Shown: positions 21,051-30,245 of the stretch, one piece after another | Layout of the letters: every line of letters begins with the position of its first letter | How positions within the stretch are numbered: position 1 is the first letter of the stretch | From: Saturnia japonica | Taxonomy: Eukaryota > Arthropoda > Insecta > Lepidoptera > Saturniidae | Direction: 5' to 3' | DNA length: 64,000 nucleotides | Assembly: GCA_033032175.1 (NCBI GenBank) | Contig: JAVKPJ010000033.1 | Location: forward strand, 40,037 to 104,036 | Made by a program: the position numbers and the translations under genes | The notes under the pieces: generated by a model | The model's input: the letters and a program-made list of their open reading frames with translations, nothing else | The model's database searches: none | Told to the model about the DNA's origin: nothing

Positions 21051-21137
21051 TTAGGTTAGGTTAGGTTAGGTTAGGTTAGGTTAGGTTAGGTTAGGTTAGG
21101 TTAGGTTAGGTTAGGTTAGGTTAGGTTAGGTTAGGTT
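21049..21137 (+). repeat. Telomere repeat array (TTAGG)n
   Basis: About 89 bp of perfect repeats between the copy b poly(A) and the 5' end of T1 copy c; the last bases are shared with the GGGG start of the element. Confidence 0.98.
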
Positions 21138-21633
21138 GGGGTGCGAGTCAGGAACCTCCGCGTGGTGCATCCCGGGCAACGGCGGCCGCTTCACGGCCGA
21201 CGGCTAATACCTGACGGGGGGGCGACGTTACTGTTCATCTTCTCTTTAGAGGGTTCGAAGACGTGGCGTGTTGGCGGGCTCGGCGTGCATTCACACTGCC
21301 GTCGGGCGGGCAGGTTGGACAACTTGTTCGGCTTGTCGCCGACGATCTCGTAATCGCATCGGAGTGTCGTGGTCACGTCTCGCGGCTTCGTATGGGACCG
21401 AGGGTCTTGGCTTCACCGCCCGGACCGCGAGGAAGAAAACCTCTATAAAAAATTACCCTAATCCCAAGCGGCGGCGCACCGCGAGGGGATGCGTGGCTGG
21501 TGGGAGACCAGTCACGAGTGCGACCCCCGTCAGAGAACCGGCCGACTCTCTTGAGGGTTACGCTAGGCTTACCCAGGCACAGGGGGCACTGCCTGGGTGG
21601 ACTGTTACTTCCCCCACAATCGTGGGAACAAAA
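21138..21633 (+). other. T1 copy c 5' UTR
   Basis: GC-rich leader of about 496 nt. The 8-bp hairpin ACCCAGGC/GCCTGGGT (21571-21598) is conserved with the element at the window start, while the longer stem upstream of it (about 21524-21557) is interrupted. The frame of ORF1 is open upstream of the chosen ATG (from 21268), but the first element in the window has a stop there, so this extension is not real coding. Confidence 0.7.
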
Positions 21634-23809
21634 ATGAGCAAACCTTTTAAAAAAACCTCTGTAAATATTGTAAATATACCTAGTTTTAAGAAGAACGAGG
21701 ACGGTGGCTCCACTAGTGGAGTTACGTGTGAGGAGAGAATAGTCGATGGTCGCGAAGGTGAATTCAATCCCGTTGTGGCTATCGTAAGGGACCCTTCACT
21801 AGACAGATTGTCGGTGTGTAGCGAGTCAAGTGAGGCTTCTATGGTGACGGTAGGGTCATCTGAGAACCCTATGTCTGGCGCTGAGGACGCTCCGCCAAGC
21901 TCCTTCTGGCGGAAAAGGAAGGTCGAAGGTGCTGACCAGACGCAAACGCCAGTTTCTATCCCCAAAAAGGGTAGGGGGCGGCCCCCAACTACAGGAGAAT
22001 ATGTGGGGTTGGCAAAGGTGAAGGAGGATTATATCCGGAAGAAAGAGGAGTTGCTTCGCTTAACAGCTGAAGAAGAGTTGGCGGAGGAGGCATCGCGGGC
22101 ACGATACAACAGGTCCGCTAAGGAGATTGCTACTGCACCGGAGGAAGAGCTCTCCTCCCAATTGAGTGAAAGGGTGCTGGGTGACGTGGAGGTGATCCTC
22201 AAGGTCGCCAAAAAAATCGGCGAACCTAAAGGGCACTTTCCAGAAGGCCCTCAAGGATGCGGCTGTGTCTATTAAGGATGCAGTGGAACAATACCGCAGT
22301 CGGACCACCACCGAGGAGTTGGCCAGGGTCCAAGCAGCGTACGCAAGGCTAGAGGAAACGAACACCAAACAAGCGGAAGAACTGGCAGAGCTCCGGAAGG
22401 AGCTCGCGGAAATGAGGGTAGACCTGAATAAGGTCCGCCAGCCATCGCCAGGAGCTGAAGTCTCTCTAGTCACAGCGACAGAGACAGGACTGGACCCTTC
22501 AACTTCTCCGGCTCCAAGGAGGAGGGAGGAGTTTCCGCCGTTGCCAGGGAGGCCTCGGAGCGAGAATTCTGACATTGACCAGAAGTTCGAGCGCATACTC
22601 AACATAATGAGTGCTCGCTTCGAGGCCTTGGAGGATAGGCTTCTCCCAGAAAGACAACTCCGCCCTCCATTGGCGGCGGATAGAAAGGCTGCGCAGATTG
22701 CGAAAACGAGAGCACCTAAAAGTGGTCCTCCGCGGCAGCCTGAATCCCGGCAAGCAGCTGAGAAGAATGGCAGAGAAAAAGCGGGGAAAGCCGGTTCCAA
22801 GTCGACGACTACACCCGCCCCTCAAGCTTCCTATAGCGAGAAGGTGGCCACTCCTAAACCCACTCAAGGGGAGTGGGTGTTAGTAGGTAAGGGGGGTAAG
22901 GCCACAAAGAAGAATAAGAAAAAGGCGGCTACAAAAGCACCTCCAAAAAAGAACAGAGCCCCCAAACTTCGCACCTCCAAATCCACTGCGGTGGTTATAA
23001 CACTTCAACCTGAGGCTGCGAAGAGGGGCATCACCTACAGGGAGGTGCTAACGAAAACATGGGAGCAGGTCGACCTTGGCGCTCTAGGCATTGAGGGCGT
23101 CAACTATAGAAGGGCGGCAACAGGGGCTGCCCTCTTAGAGGTTCCAGGTGCCACGAGTGGTATGCAAGCAGACGCCCTTGCAGAAAAAATTAGGGCGTCC
23201 TTTCCAGCTGAGGATATACGAGTAACCAGGCCGATGAGGTGTGCAGACGTGCGCATCTCAGGCCTTGATGACTCCGTTACAGTGGAGAAGCTAATTGCCG
23301 CCGTTGCACGTGCTGGGGAATGCCCCCCAGAGCACGTTAAGGCAACTGATCCACGCCCCAGCTTTGATGGGGCTGGAACGGCCGTGGTTTCATGCCCAGT
23401 GACGGTGGCCAAAAAACTCGGCGACGGCCGTAAGCTATTGGTGGGTTGGGTGTCGGCGCGAGTAAAAGTCTTGCAGCCCCGCTCACAGAGGTGTTTCCGC
23501 TGCCTTCAGGCCGGTCATCTGGGGGCAAAATGCTCCTCAGAAGTTGACTGCAGTGCACTCTGCTATCGCTGCAGTCAACCCGGCCATAAGGCGGCAGGCT
23601 GTACAGCAGACCCGCATTGTTTAATATGTGCAGGTGCGGGTAAACCTGCTGGGCACCGGGTGGGCGGCAAGACATGCTTTGCGTCGTCGCCACCCAAGAA
23701 AAGAAGGAGGGGGAAGAGGGGAAAAGCTCCGACACAGCCCCTGACCTCGTCGGCTGTTCCTAAAGCGCCGACGACGGTCCAGACGGAGGAGATAGAAGAA
23801 GCCAATTAA
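21634..23809 (+). CDS. T1 ORF1 (Gag), one homopolymer frameshift
   Basis: The ATG at 21634 (AAAATGAGC) opens the Gag frame; stop TAA at 23807-23809. About 725 codons if one of the seven A at 22210-22216 is dropped; as written the first frame ends at 22275 and the second (22265-23809) carries the rest. The N-terminal half is charged and low in structure, followed by a likely coiled coil (about codons 215-265) and a Lys/Ala/Pro-rich basic stretch (about 22700-22990). The C-terminal third has the nucleic-acid-binding region and three Cys knuckles: CFRCLQAGHLGAKC, CYRCSQPGHKAAGC and a third CLIC...H...C near 23619-23676. Its role is RNA binding and targeting of the element RNP to telomeres. The frameshift in an A run may be a sequencing error. 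Confidence 0.88.
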
Positions 23810-23811
23810 TA

Positions 23812-26800
23812 ATGTCTATTCGTATTCTCCAAGGGAATCTGAACCACTGTGCCAGTGCGCAGGACCTGTTAGTCCAAAGCATGGCACAGTGGTCAATCAG
23901 CGTCGCCGTGATAGCCGAGCCATACTTTGTGCCGCCCCGAGATAACTGGGCGGGGGATCGAGATGGCTCGGTTGCCATTATTTCCCAGCCCGCCACTGGC
24001 TCCCCACCCTTCGCTAACATCAAGGAGGGCCAGGGATACGTGGCGGCGCGTCTCGGTGACATTGTGGTGGTGGGGGTGTACGCACCCCCTCGGTGGAGTC
24101 TCGCCGAATTTGAGGCTTTTTTGGTGGAGTTGGGCACTGTCGTCTCGGGCAGCCACCCTCACCCCGTCCTAGTCCTCGGGGACTTCAACGCCAAATCTAC
24201 GGCTTGGGGTTCCCCATCCACGGATAATAGGGGTGAGGCGCTGGAAGAGTGGGCCGTAACATCAGGCCTACTCGTCCTTAACAGGGGCTCCATAAACACG
24301 TGCGTGCGACCGCAGGGCGAATCCATAGTGGACATATCGTTCGCTAGCCCTGCAATAGCACGCCGTGTTCGGGACTGGAGAGTCCTGGAGGGGGTAGAGA
24401 CACTTTCGGACCATCTATACATACAATTCGAAGTGTCCGCTCAGACCACGGGACGACCGGTCCCGAGAGCCCTGGAAGAGGACAGTCCACGTTGGGCTCT
24501 GGGACGCCTCGATCGCGAGGTGTTCCTCGAGGCCGCCATCGTGCAGGCCTGGGTGATGGATGGAACACCCGAGAGGCCTGCCGATGTCGAAGATGGGGCG
24601 GAGCGACTGCGAGCCGCCGTGTCGCATATGTGTGACGCGGCGATGCCGAGAGTTGGGCGTCGTCCAGCTAAGCGCCAGGTTTACTGGTGGAACGCTGAAA
24701 TCGCGCAGCTGCGCGCACTTTGCGTGGCAGCGCGCCGCCAGTACACCAGGATAAGGCGCAGACGACGTCATTCGCAGGTCGCAAGCCCCGGAGAGGCGGA
24801 GCTGCATGAGGGTTACAGAGCAGCTAAGCTCACCCTCCGACGGGCCATTGAGCGCGCAAAAGCTCTGGCCAGAGAGGAATTCCTGGAGACGCTCAATCGG
24901 GATCCGTGGGGCCGCCCGTACAGGATGGTACGCGGCAAACTTCGCCAATGGGCCCCCCCGGTTACCCAGAGTCTCCAGTTAGAGTTCCTCGAGGAGGTGG
25001 TGAGCGCTCTGTTTCCCTCCAGGGAGGAGTTTTCACCTCCCCACATGGCTCCGCCCGCGGCCGAGCCCGACGTGGACCGAGACGACGTGCCCGACGTGAC
25101 CCGGGAAGAATTGAGGGCGGCGGTGAAACGCCTCGCGGCCAAAAACACCGCCCCAGGGCCCGACGGCCTGCCTGGTCGAGCGTGGGTCCTGGCCCAAGAG
25201 GTCCTCGAGCCCCGACTATTGGGACTCCTCAGCGTGTGTCTGGAGCAGGGCCGGTTTCCGTCGAAGTGGAAAACCGGCCGTCTAGTCCTGCTCCAAAAGC
25301 CGGGGCGCCCGGCGGACTCGCCGTCCGCGTACCGCCCCATTGTGCTGCTCGACGAGGTGGGCAAACTCTTCGAGAGAGTGATTGCAAACCGCCTCGTCGG
25401 CCATTTAACGCACGTGGGGCCGGATTTGGCGGCGAACCAGTTCGGTTTCCGCAGAGGGCGCTCCACGATTGACGCGATAGCGCAAGTGAGGAGTCTGGCG
25501 GAGGAGGCCATTGCTCGGGGCGAGGTGGTGATAGCGGTGTCTTTAGACATCGCAAATGCCTTTAACACCTTGCCCTGGGCCACAATTAGAGAGGCGCTCC
25601 GATTTCACGGAGTGCCGTCCTACCTCCGCCGCATAGTCGGGGCGTACCTCTCCGAGAGGTATGTAGTCTTCCCGGGTCGGAGTGGAATGTGTCGGCGAGA
25701 CGTCGTATCCGGTGTTCCCCAGGGGTCAGTTTTGGGCCCTCTTCTCTGGAACATCGGATACGACTGGGTGTTGCGCGGTGCGCTCCTCCGTGGCCTCAGT
25801 GTCGTGTGTTATGCCGACGACACACTGGTCACGTCGAGAGCTAAGTCGCACCGCGAAGCCGCGATATTGGCAACCGCTGGGGTGGCACACGTCGTCGGTC
25901 GGATCCGGCGTCTGGGACTAAATGTGGCGCTGCAAAAATCTGAGGCTCTGTGTTTCCATGGGCCTCGGAATGCGCCACCGAGAGGGTCCCAGATCATCGT
26001 GGGAGGCGTCCCAATCGGCATCCAGTCCAATATGAAATATCTTGGACTCGTTCTGGATAGCCGATGGGACTTTGTAGAGCACTTCAGGCAGCTGACCCCC
26101 CGTCTTATGGGCGCTGCGGCCGCGTTAGCGCGGCTGTTGCCCAACCTTGGGGGTCCAAATTCCGCGTGCCGAAGGCTCTACATGGGGATCGTGCGGTCCA
26201 TGGCCCTTTACGGGGCCCCGGTGTGGGCCGAGAACCTGGCGGCCCGTAATATCGCCGCTCTGCGCAAACCGCAGAGAGCGATGGCCGTCAGAGCAGCCCG
26301 GGGATATCGCACGATCTCCTTCGAGGCGGCCTCCCTACTGGTCGGATCTCCGCCATGGGATCTGGAGGCGGAAGCCCTCGCGTCGCTCTACAGGTGGCGC
26401 GGGGAGGCGTTGGAGAGAGGAACACGACCTGCGCCTCGTGAGATCGAGGCGCGTAGGGCAGAGCTCCACCAGATCCTGGTCATGGCGGAGTGGGACCGAC
26501 GACTGGAGCACCCCAGCGCCGGCGTGACGACCGTCGAGGCCGTGAGGCCTCATTTGACGGCATGGGTACGGAGGCGGCACGGCACCCTAACCTTCCGGCT
26601 GACGCAGGTGCTCTCGGGACACGGATGTTTCGGGAGTTACCTGTGTCGCATAGGCCGAGAGCCAACGACTGGGTGCCATCATTGTGGCTGCGCGGTCGAT
26701 AACGCGCAGCACACACTGGCCGCCTGTCCCGCATGGGACTCGTCACGCCGTGACCTTATCGCGGCTATAGGGCCCGATCTCTCACTCCCGACCGTCGTTT

Positions 26801-26970
26801 CGTCCATGGTTGCGAGTGAGAGCAGGTGGAACTCCGTCGCCGCATTCTGCGAGGACGTCATGCTCGCAAAGGAGGCGGCGGAGAGGGAGAGGGAGCAGAC
26901 GTCAGAGCTCCCCTCCCGCGGTCGACGAACCCGGCGGCGCAGGGTCAGGAATGACCTCCTGCCGCCGTAA
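23812..26970 (+). CDS. T1 ORF2: APE endonuclease and reverse transcriptase, intact
   Basis: A 1052-aa protein. The ATG lies two bases after the ORF1 stop (TAATAATG), an arrangement fitting termination-reinitiation. N-terminal APE-type endonuclease: AEPYFVP (catalytic Glu, about residue 43), GDFNAKSTAWG (about 123) and SDHLYIQF (about 200). Reverse transcriptase: YRPIVLLDEVGKLFERV (about 507), SLDIANAFN (about 577), GVPQGSVLGPLLWN (about 636) and the catalytic YADD (about 666). The C-terminal region has CHHCGC...H...C (about 954). No RNase H domain is visible, unlike S1. Acts in target-primed reverse transcription: it nicks the CCTAA strand and copies the element RNA onto the telomere. All key residues are present, so it could be functional. 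Confidence 0.96.
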   Translation: MSIRILQGNLNHCASAQDLLVQSMAQWSISVAVIAEPYFVPPRDNWAGDRDGSVAIISQPATGSPPFANIKEGQGYVAARLGDIVVVGVYAPPRWSLAEFEAFLVELGTVVSGSHPHPVLVLGDFNAKSTAWGSPSTDNRGEALEEWAVTSGLLVLNRGSINTCVRPQGESIVDISFASPAIARRVRDWRVLEGVETLSDHLYIQFEVSAQTTGRPVPRALEEDSPRWALGRLDREVFLEAAIVQAWVMDGTPERPADVEDGAERLRAAVSHMCDAAMPRVGRRPAKRQVYWWNAEIAQLRALCVAARRQYTRIRRRRRHSQVASPGEAELHEGYRAAKLTLRRAIERAKALAREEFLETLNRDPWGRPYRMVRGKLRQWAPPVTQSLQLEFLEEVVSALFPSREEFSPPHMAPPAAEPDVDRDDVPDVTREELRAAVKRLAAKNTAPGPDGLPGRAWVLAQEVLEPRLLGLLSVCLEQGRFPSKWKTGRLVLLQKPGRPADSPSAYRPIVLLDEVGKLFERVIANRLVGHLTHVGPDLAANQFGFRRGRSTIDAIAQVRSLAEEAIARGEVVIAVSLDIANAFNTLPWATIREALRFHGVPSYLRRIVGAYLSERYVVFPGRSGMCRRDVVSGVPQGSVLGPLLWNIGYDWVLRGALLRGLSVVCYADDTLVTSRAKSHREAAILATAGVAHVVGRIRRLGLNVALQKSEALCFHGPRNAPPRGSQIIVGGVPIGIQSNMKYLGLVLDSRWDFVEHFRQLTPRLMGAAAALARLLPNLGGPNSACRRLYMGIVRSMALYGAPVWAENLAARNIAALRKPQRAMAVRAARGYRTISFEAASLLVGSPPWDLEAEALASLYRWRGEALERGTRPAPREIEARRAELHQILVMAEWDRRLEHPSAGVTTVEAVRPHLTAWVRRRHGTLTFRLTQVLSGHGCFGSYLCRIGREPTTGCHHCGCAVDNAQHTLAACPAWDSSRRDLIAAIGPDLSLPTVVSSMVASESRWNSVAAFCEDVMLAKEAAEREREQTSELPSRGRRTRRRRVRNDLLPP

Positions 26971-27210
26971 AAACGGCCTGCGGGCGTCGGACGCGGGCAC
27001 GTCCTTCGCCCTTGCAGCGAATGCACAGGCCCGAGGCGTGGCGCATCAGTGTTCGATGCGCCCCTCGTAGGTTCGTCGGAGGGTGTCACACACCTCGACC
27101 CCTCAGACCGCAGAAGGTGGCCCCTTATGAGGGGCCTACACCCGTCGGGCGAGTAGAAGTAATGCGCAAGCTGTCCCTACTCCCCGGCCAAATGGGTGAA
27201 GGAGGAACAC

Positions 27211-27295
27211 CGTGGGGTTTTAGTCAGTAAGAGTCTGACATACCCCTCTCGAGCTGCCCGGCTCGGGAGGCGGATCCATGTAGGATTTCCCCACG
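27211..27295 (+). promoter_or_regulatory. TRAS-type 3' end stem structure, T1 copy c
   Basis: Closing stem CGTGGGG (27211-27217) with CCCCACG (27289-27295), immediately before the poly(A). Inside it are GTCAG (27223-27227) with CTGAC (27235-27239), and CTCGAGC with GCTCGGG near 27247-27267. T2 copies keep every stem with different bases (GTGAG/CTCAC, CGTGGAG/CTCCACG, CGCGGAG/CTCCGCG), which supports a folded RNA. In this element class the 3' UTR is recognised by the element's own reverse transcriptase. Confidence 0.7.
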
Positions 27296-27318
27296 TAAAA
27301 AAAAAAAAAAAAAAAAAA

Positions 27319-27350
27319 GGTTAGGTTAGGTTAGGTTAGGTTAGGTTAGG
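27319..27350 (+). repeat. Short telomere repeat array (TTAGG)n
   Basis: Only about six repeats between the poly(A) of T1 copy c (plus) and the poly(T) of S2 copy 2 (minus): two elements of opposite type with tails facing each other. Confidence 0.97.
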
Positions 27351-27378
27351 TTTTTTTTTTTTTTTTTTTTAGTTGGAG

Positions 27379-27511
27379 ATCATTTTACAAAATGATTTGC
27401 GTGTAACTCCAGACATGGATGGTCCGGAACTTTATTTTTCCTAATTTTTATTTAACATGTTTTAATATAATTAATGATTTTCTTTAAACCTCCAGACGCT
27501 AGTAGTCCGGA
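27379..27511 (-). promoter_or_regulatory. Three hairpins at the S2 3' end, copy 2
   Basis: ATCATTTT/AAAATGAT stem at 27379-27396, and two copies of the TCCGGAC/GTCTGGA stem at 27408-27428 and 27491-27511. Same order and stems as in copy 1; one loop differs by one base (TACTAGC). Confidence 0.6.
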
Positions 27512-27879
27512 ACTTTGTTGGTCGTGTTTTTAATTATTACGATTTAGTAATCTAATTTTAAATAAATGTGAAAATAACAATAAATTTTGATTCCGGTTAG
27601 AGTTCAGCCGAGAGGATAACCAAAAAGAGCCTTGTCAATTTTTATCCGTATTTCAAACATCTGTTTCTCGTCAGTTTCCTTATGGCTCTATATACAGTGT
27701 ACTAAGTTTATATTTCTTTTGTTTCGCAGAACCATCTTCAAATGCATATCTTAAATATCAAGAACACCTGGCCACAACAGTGATCCTCCTGGAAGGTGCT
27801 GTGCTGCGGACTTGGATTTGGTGCTGAGGATAAGTGTCCCTTCTAAAAACTACCAATTACTTGGGTCACCAAGGCATTT

Positions 27880-28195
27880 TTAGTTTCTACGCATATTTGT
27901 AGCTAGCACCTCGTCGCATGCCTTGATCACAACTGCATCATATCCGTTTCTTACTTTCCTGTATTGGGAAATCTTTTCAATAAAAGGTTGCCAATAGCAG
28001 GGTGTTAACGTGATGCAGTTGTGATCGGAGCTGATCGCGCAGCCCAGCATCCCGCCTCCCGTTACGGTCCGGACTAAATCACCACCGCGGCCAAGCATTC
28101 CCGATACGTGTCGGTTCGCGATGCCCAGTGCTTTCTTGGGTTCTACTATTTTTCGGCCATGAGATCGTGCGCCCTTTGGTCCCCTGTGGTCGCCC
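27880..28195 (-). pseudogene. S2 ORF2 remnant, copy 2
   Basis: After the Gag stop, an ATG near 28158 opens only four codons (MAEK). Further on a frame (28098-27880) reads MLGRGGDLVRTVTGGG, then SSDHNCITL, then a segment ending KACDEVLATNMRRN. SDHN matches the endonuclease C-terminal motif, and CDEV may correspond to TCDQV about 90 residues later in S1 ORF2, which would mean internal deletion. There is no reverse transcriptase. The 72-aa frame is not proposed as a protein. Confidence 0.45.
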
Positions 28196-29623
28196 TTAGC
28201 AATACGCCGTTGCAGACCTGGCTAAGGCATCCCACTTCCGCCGCACCGGACATTCTGCGCTGAACGCATTATGCGCTACGTTGTCCAGTTTGGCGGATGT
28301 GCAATTTCTGCATACCGGGGCTGCACCGGCGCACCACTCCGGGCACTCACTCTTCTTGTGTGGACCAAGACAATGGCTGCACGTCTCCTTTTCCTCTTTA
28401 CAGAGGCGTCTTGTGTGGCCATACCCCAGACACTGGGAGCATTGCACCAGTGGGGACTGGTCCGAAGCCTGGACCCGCTGCATGTCCACTCGGACCGTCC
28501 CGCACTCCACCAGCCTGCTCCACAGCATCGGGGATACCCTTAACACTATATGATTTGCCATATCGTTCCTCGACTTTCTCTTATATTTTACCTCCATCCT
28601 GTCTTCATCTTTTGTCAGTCCCTCGAAAATGTCTCTATTTTGCCTCCTCATAGCCCCCATAATCTCCTCATCGGTGTTATAAGAAAACACATCTTTAAGT
28701 ATTATTAGAGGATCCTTGTTCTTTATCTCCTCTGTGACTAGTTTTCCCCTCATTTTTCCTAATCTTTCCTTAATTATGTCCCTATCCGCTTTGCTCTTAC
28801 AACCTATAATAATCTTCCTATCTTTTGCCTTTCTCACTCTCTCAATCTCGACACCACCTTCCTTAGCATTTAGAGCTTTTCGGACCTGCTCTAGTACCTC
28901 TTCCCCTGTTTCGAAATCGTCACTGGAAGTGACGACAACCGAATGCAGCGTCTTCCTATCTTCGGTAAATCTTTTGTTTTTACCCGCCGCTGCACTCGCG
29001 TATGTCGGCACCTCCAGCGCTCCCTTATGCACCTGTAGCATTTCCTTCAATTCCTCCATTTTCTCTATATTTTCCTTGACTAATTTTGAGTGTTCATCAA
29101 TTCTTCCTATTAACTCATCCTCCTGCCCATGTTTTTGAGATGGTTTTGAGGGGGTGGGGGTAGGGGGGAGTGGGTGTAAAAGGCCCTCCTCACCCGTTCC
29201 CTCACTCCTCTCGTCCATCTTTCCCTTCTTTTCGCTGTCCTTTTCCTTGTCTTTGTCCATGATCTTGACGATCTGATACAACCTGTCTATGGCGCTTATA
29301 ACGCCTTCCTTTATATCAGTCCTCAAGTTCCGAGAGTTGCCAAGGTGCATTTTGGCCCTGCACAGGCAGGCCTTCGCCTCCAGTGCAAGGGTCGGATACT
29401 TCTCGACACGTGGGGGTGATGTCAGATCTACTTTCTTAGTCACTTGTTTATTAGCCAGAATTTTCTTGGGGATAGGCAGAGTATCGGTCTGCTTCCTCTC
29501 CTGGTTAGCCTCAATAGACTCGATACTCCGCCTAACCGATGGCTTTTTCGGACTGGTTTCATCCGTTTGTGACTTCATGGCAGTGCTGTTTCCTTTTTTG
29601 GGGGGCGTATGGATCGCAAACAT
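28196..29623 (-). CDS. S2 Gag (ORF1), intact 475 aa
   Basis: The only unbroken S2 Gag. Start ATG at 29623 (MFAIHTPPKKG). Residues 1-60 are basic and polar; a Lys/Glu-rich region (about 125-145) and a Pro-rich linker (about 152-168) are followed by a coiled-coil-like helix (about 175-205, LVKENIEKMEELKEML) and an Ala/Lys segment. An RRM-like fold is suggested around 220-380 by comparison with S1 Gag. The C-terminal knuckles begin at residue 395: CSQCLGYGHTRRLC, CSHCLGPHKKSEC, then CRNC...H...C, ending in AYC, the same ending as S1 Gag. Probable role: binds the S2 RNA and brings it to telomeres, in place of a complete element. It is followed by no reverse transcriptase. Its integrity beside missing ORF2 suggests selection for Gag. 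Confidence 0.93.
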   Translation of the reverse strand: MFAIHTPPKKGNSTAMKSQTDETSPKKPSVRRSIESIEANQERKQTDTLPIPKKILANKQVTKKVDLTSPPRVEKYPTLALEAKACLCRAKMHLGNSRNLRTDIKEGVISAIDRLYQIVKIMDKDKEKDSEKKGKMDERSEGTGEEGLLHPLPPTPTPSKPSQKHGQEDELIGRIDEHSKLVKENIEKMEELKEMLQVHKGALEVPTYASAAAGKNKRFTEDRKTLHSVVVTSSDDFETGEEVLEQVRKALNAKEGGVEIERVRKAKDRKIIIGCKSKADRDIIKERLGKMRGKLVTEEIKNKDPLIILKDVFSYNTDEEIMGAMRRQNRDIFEGLTKDEDRMEVKYKRKSRNDMANHIVLRVSPMLWSRLVECGTVRVDMQRVQASDQSPLVQCSQCLGYGHTRRLCKEEKETCSHCLGPHKKSECPEWCAGAAPVCRNCTSAKLDNVAHNAFSAECPVRRKWDALARSATAYC

Positions 29624-29734
29624 CTTTGGGGAACGGGTTGTTTTTATAATTTACAAAGATATACTAGAAATTACAAAATAAATAATTTCTGTCTTATAAT
29701 TATCTTAAAATGTTAATTACTAGCTAATATAATT

Positions 29735-29937
29735 ATCGCAATAGGGCGACTTACTAGCTACGGTAAAATTTCAATAAGATGTCAATAAAATTTCAATAAA
29801 TCACTTAGAACACTAATTACCAGCTAATATATTGTCGCAATAGGGCGACTTACTAGCTACGGTCAATAAAATGTCAATATTAATAAATCACTTAAAATGT
29901 TAATTATAAACTAATATAATTGCCGCAATAGGACGAC
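29735..29937 (-). repeat. Three repeated hairpins in the S2 copy 2 leader
   Basis: On the minus strand GTCGC-CCTATT-GCGAT (29735-29750), GTCGC-CCTATT-GCGAC (29834-29849) and GTCGT-CCTATT-GCGGC (29922-29937) are spaced about 90-100 nt. All three can form a 5-bp stem; changes are G-U compatible, and the 6-nt loop is invariant. The repeats extend into shared flanks (TTAATTACTAGCTAATAT on plus). Confidence 0.6.
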
Positions 29938-30210
29938 AACTATAACTAGGGTATGTGTATAATTAGTTTTTAAAAGGTCAAAATATCAATAAAAAGTCAA
30001 TAAATTAAAAACGTCAATACTAATAAAATACTAAAAATAATTCAAACTATGTACAGTAATAATTTACGCTGCTAGCAGTCCTATTAAAATTTATTTACAG
30101 TGTATATCTATTTATTTTATACACAGATAGTAGCCAGAGCTTTTCCCTATCCGAAACTGTTTTTGTTTCTGCTCTAGCTGCAATAGCCACTGAGTAAAGT
30201 GCGTTCTAGT

Positions 30211-30226
30211 GTGAGTTATAACTCAC
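30211..30226 (-). promoter_or_regulatory. 16-bp palindrome at the start of the S2 body
   Basis: GTGAGTTATAACTCAC is its own reverse complement and follows CTTGACA at the monomer/body boundary. Copy 1 has a different inverted repeat at the same place (3440-3465), so the position of a hairpin is conserved but not its sequence. Confidence 0.5.
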
Positions 30227-30245
30227 TGTCAAGATAAAAATCCAC

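Larger units (their letters stand above)
21138..27318 (+). mobile_element. T1 copy c: full-length TRAS-type telomere element
   Basis: About 6.16 kb plus poly(A) (27297-27318), flanked by TTAGG on both sides. Order: 5' UTR 21138-21633, ORF1 21634-23809, ORF2 23812-26970, 3' UTR 26971-27296. The 5' end matches the 5' end at 631 of the first T1 element. The poly(A)-GGTTAGG junction is that expected if the endonuclease first nicks the CCTAA strand, as described for TRAS1. ORF2 is intact and ORF1 has a single homopolymer indel, so this is the most likely active T1 copy. Confidence 0.93.

Noticed and set aside
20872..21054. Basic protein ending in a long lysine run
   Set aside because: The lysines are the translated poly(A) tail of T1 copy b.
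24415..24948. Long minus-strand open frames opposite T1, T2 and S1 ORF2
   Set aside because: GC-rich shadows of the real coding frame; they carry no recognisable domain and follow the plus-strand codon pattern.
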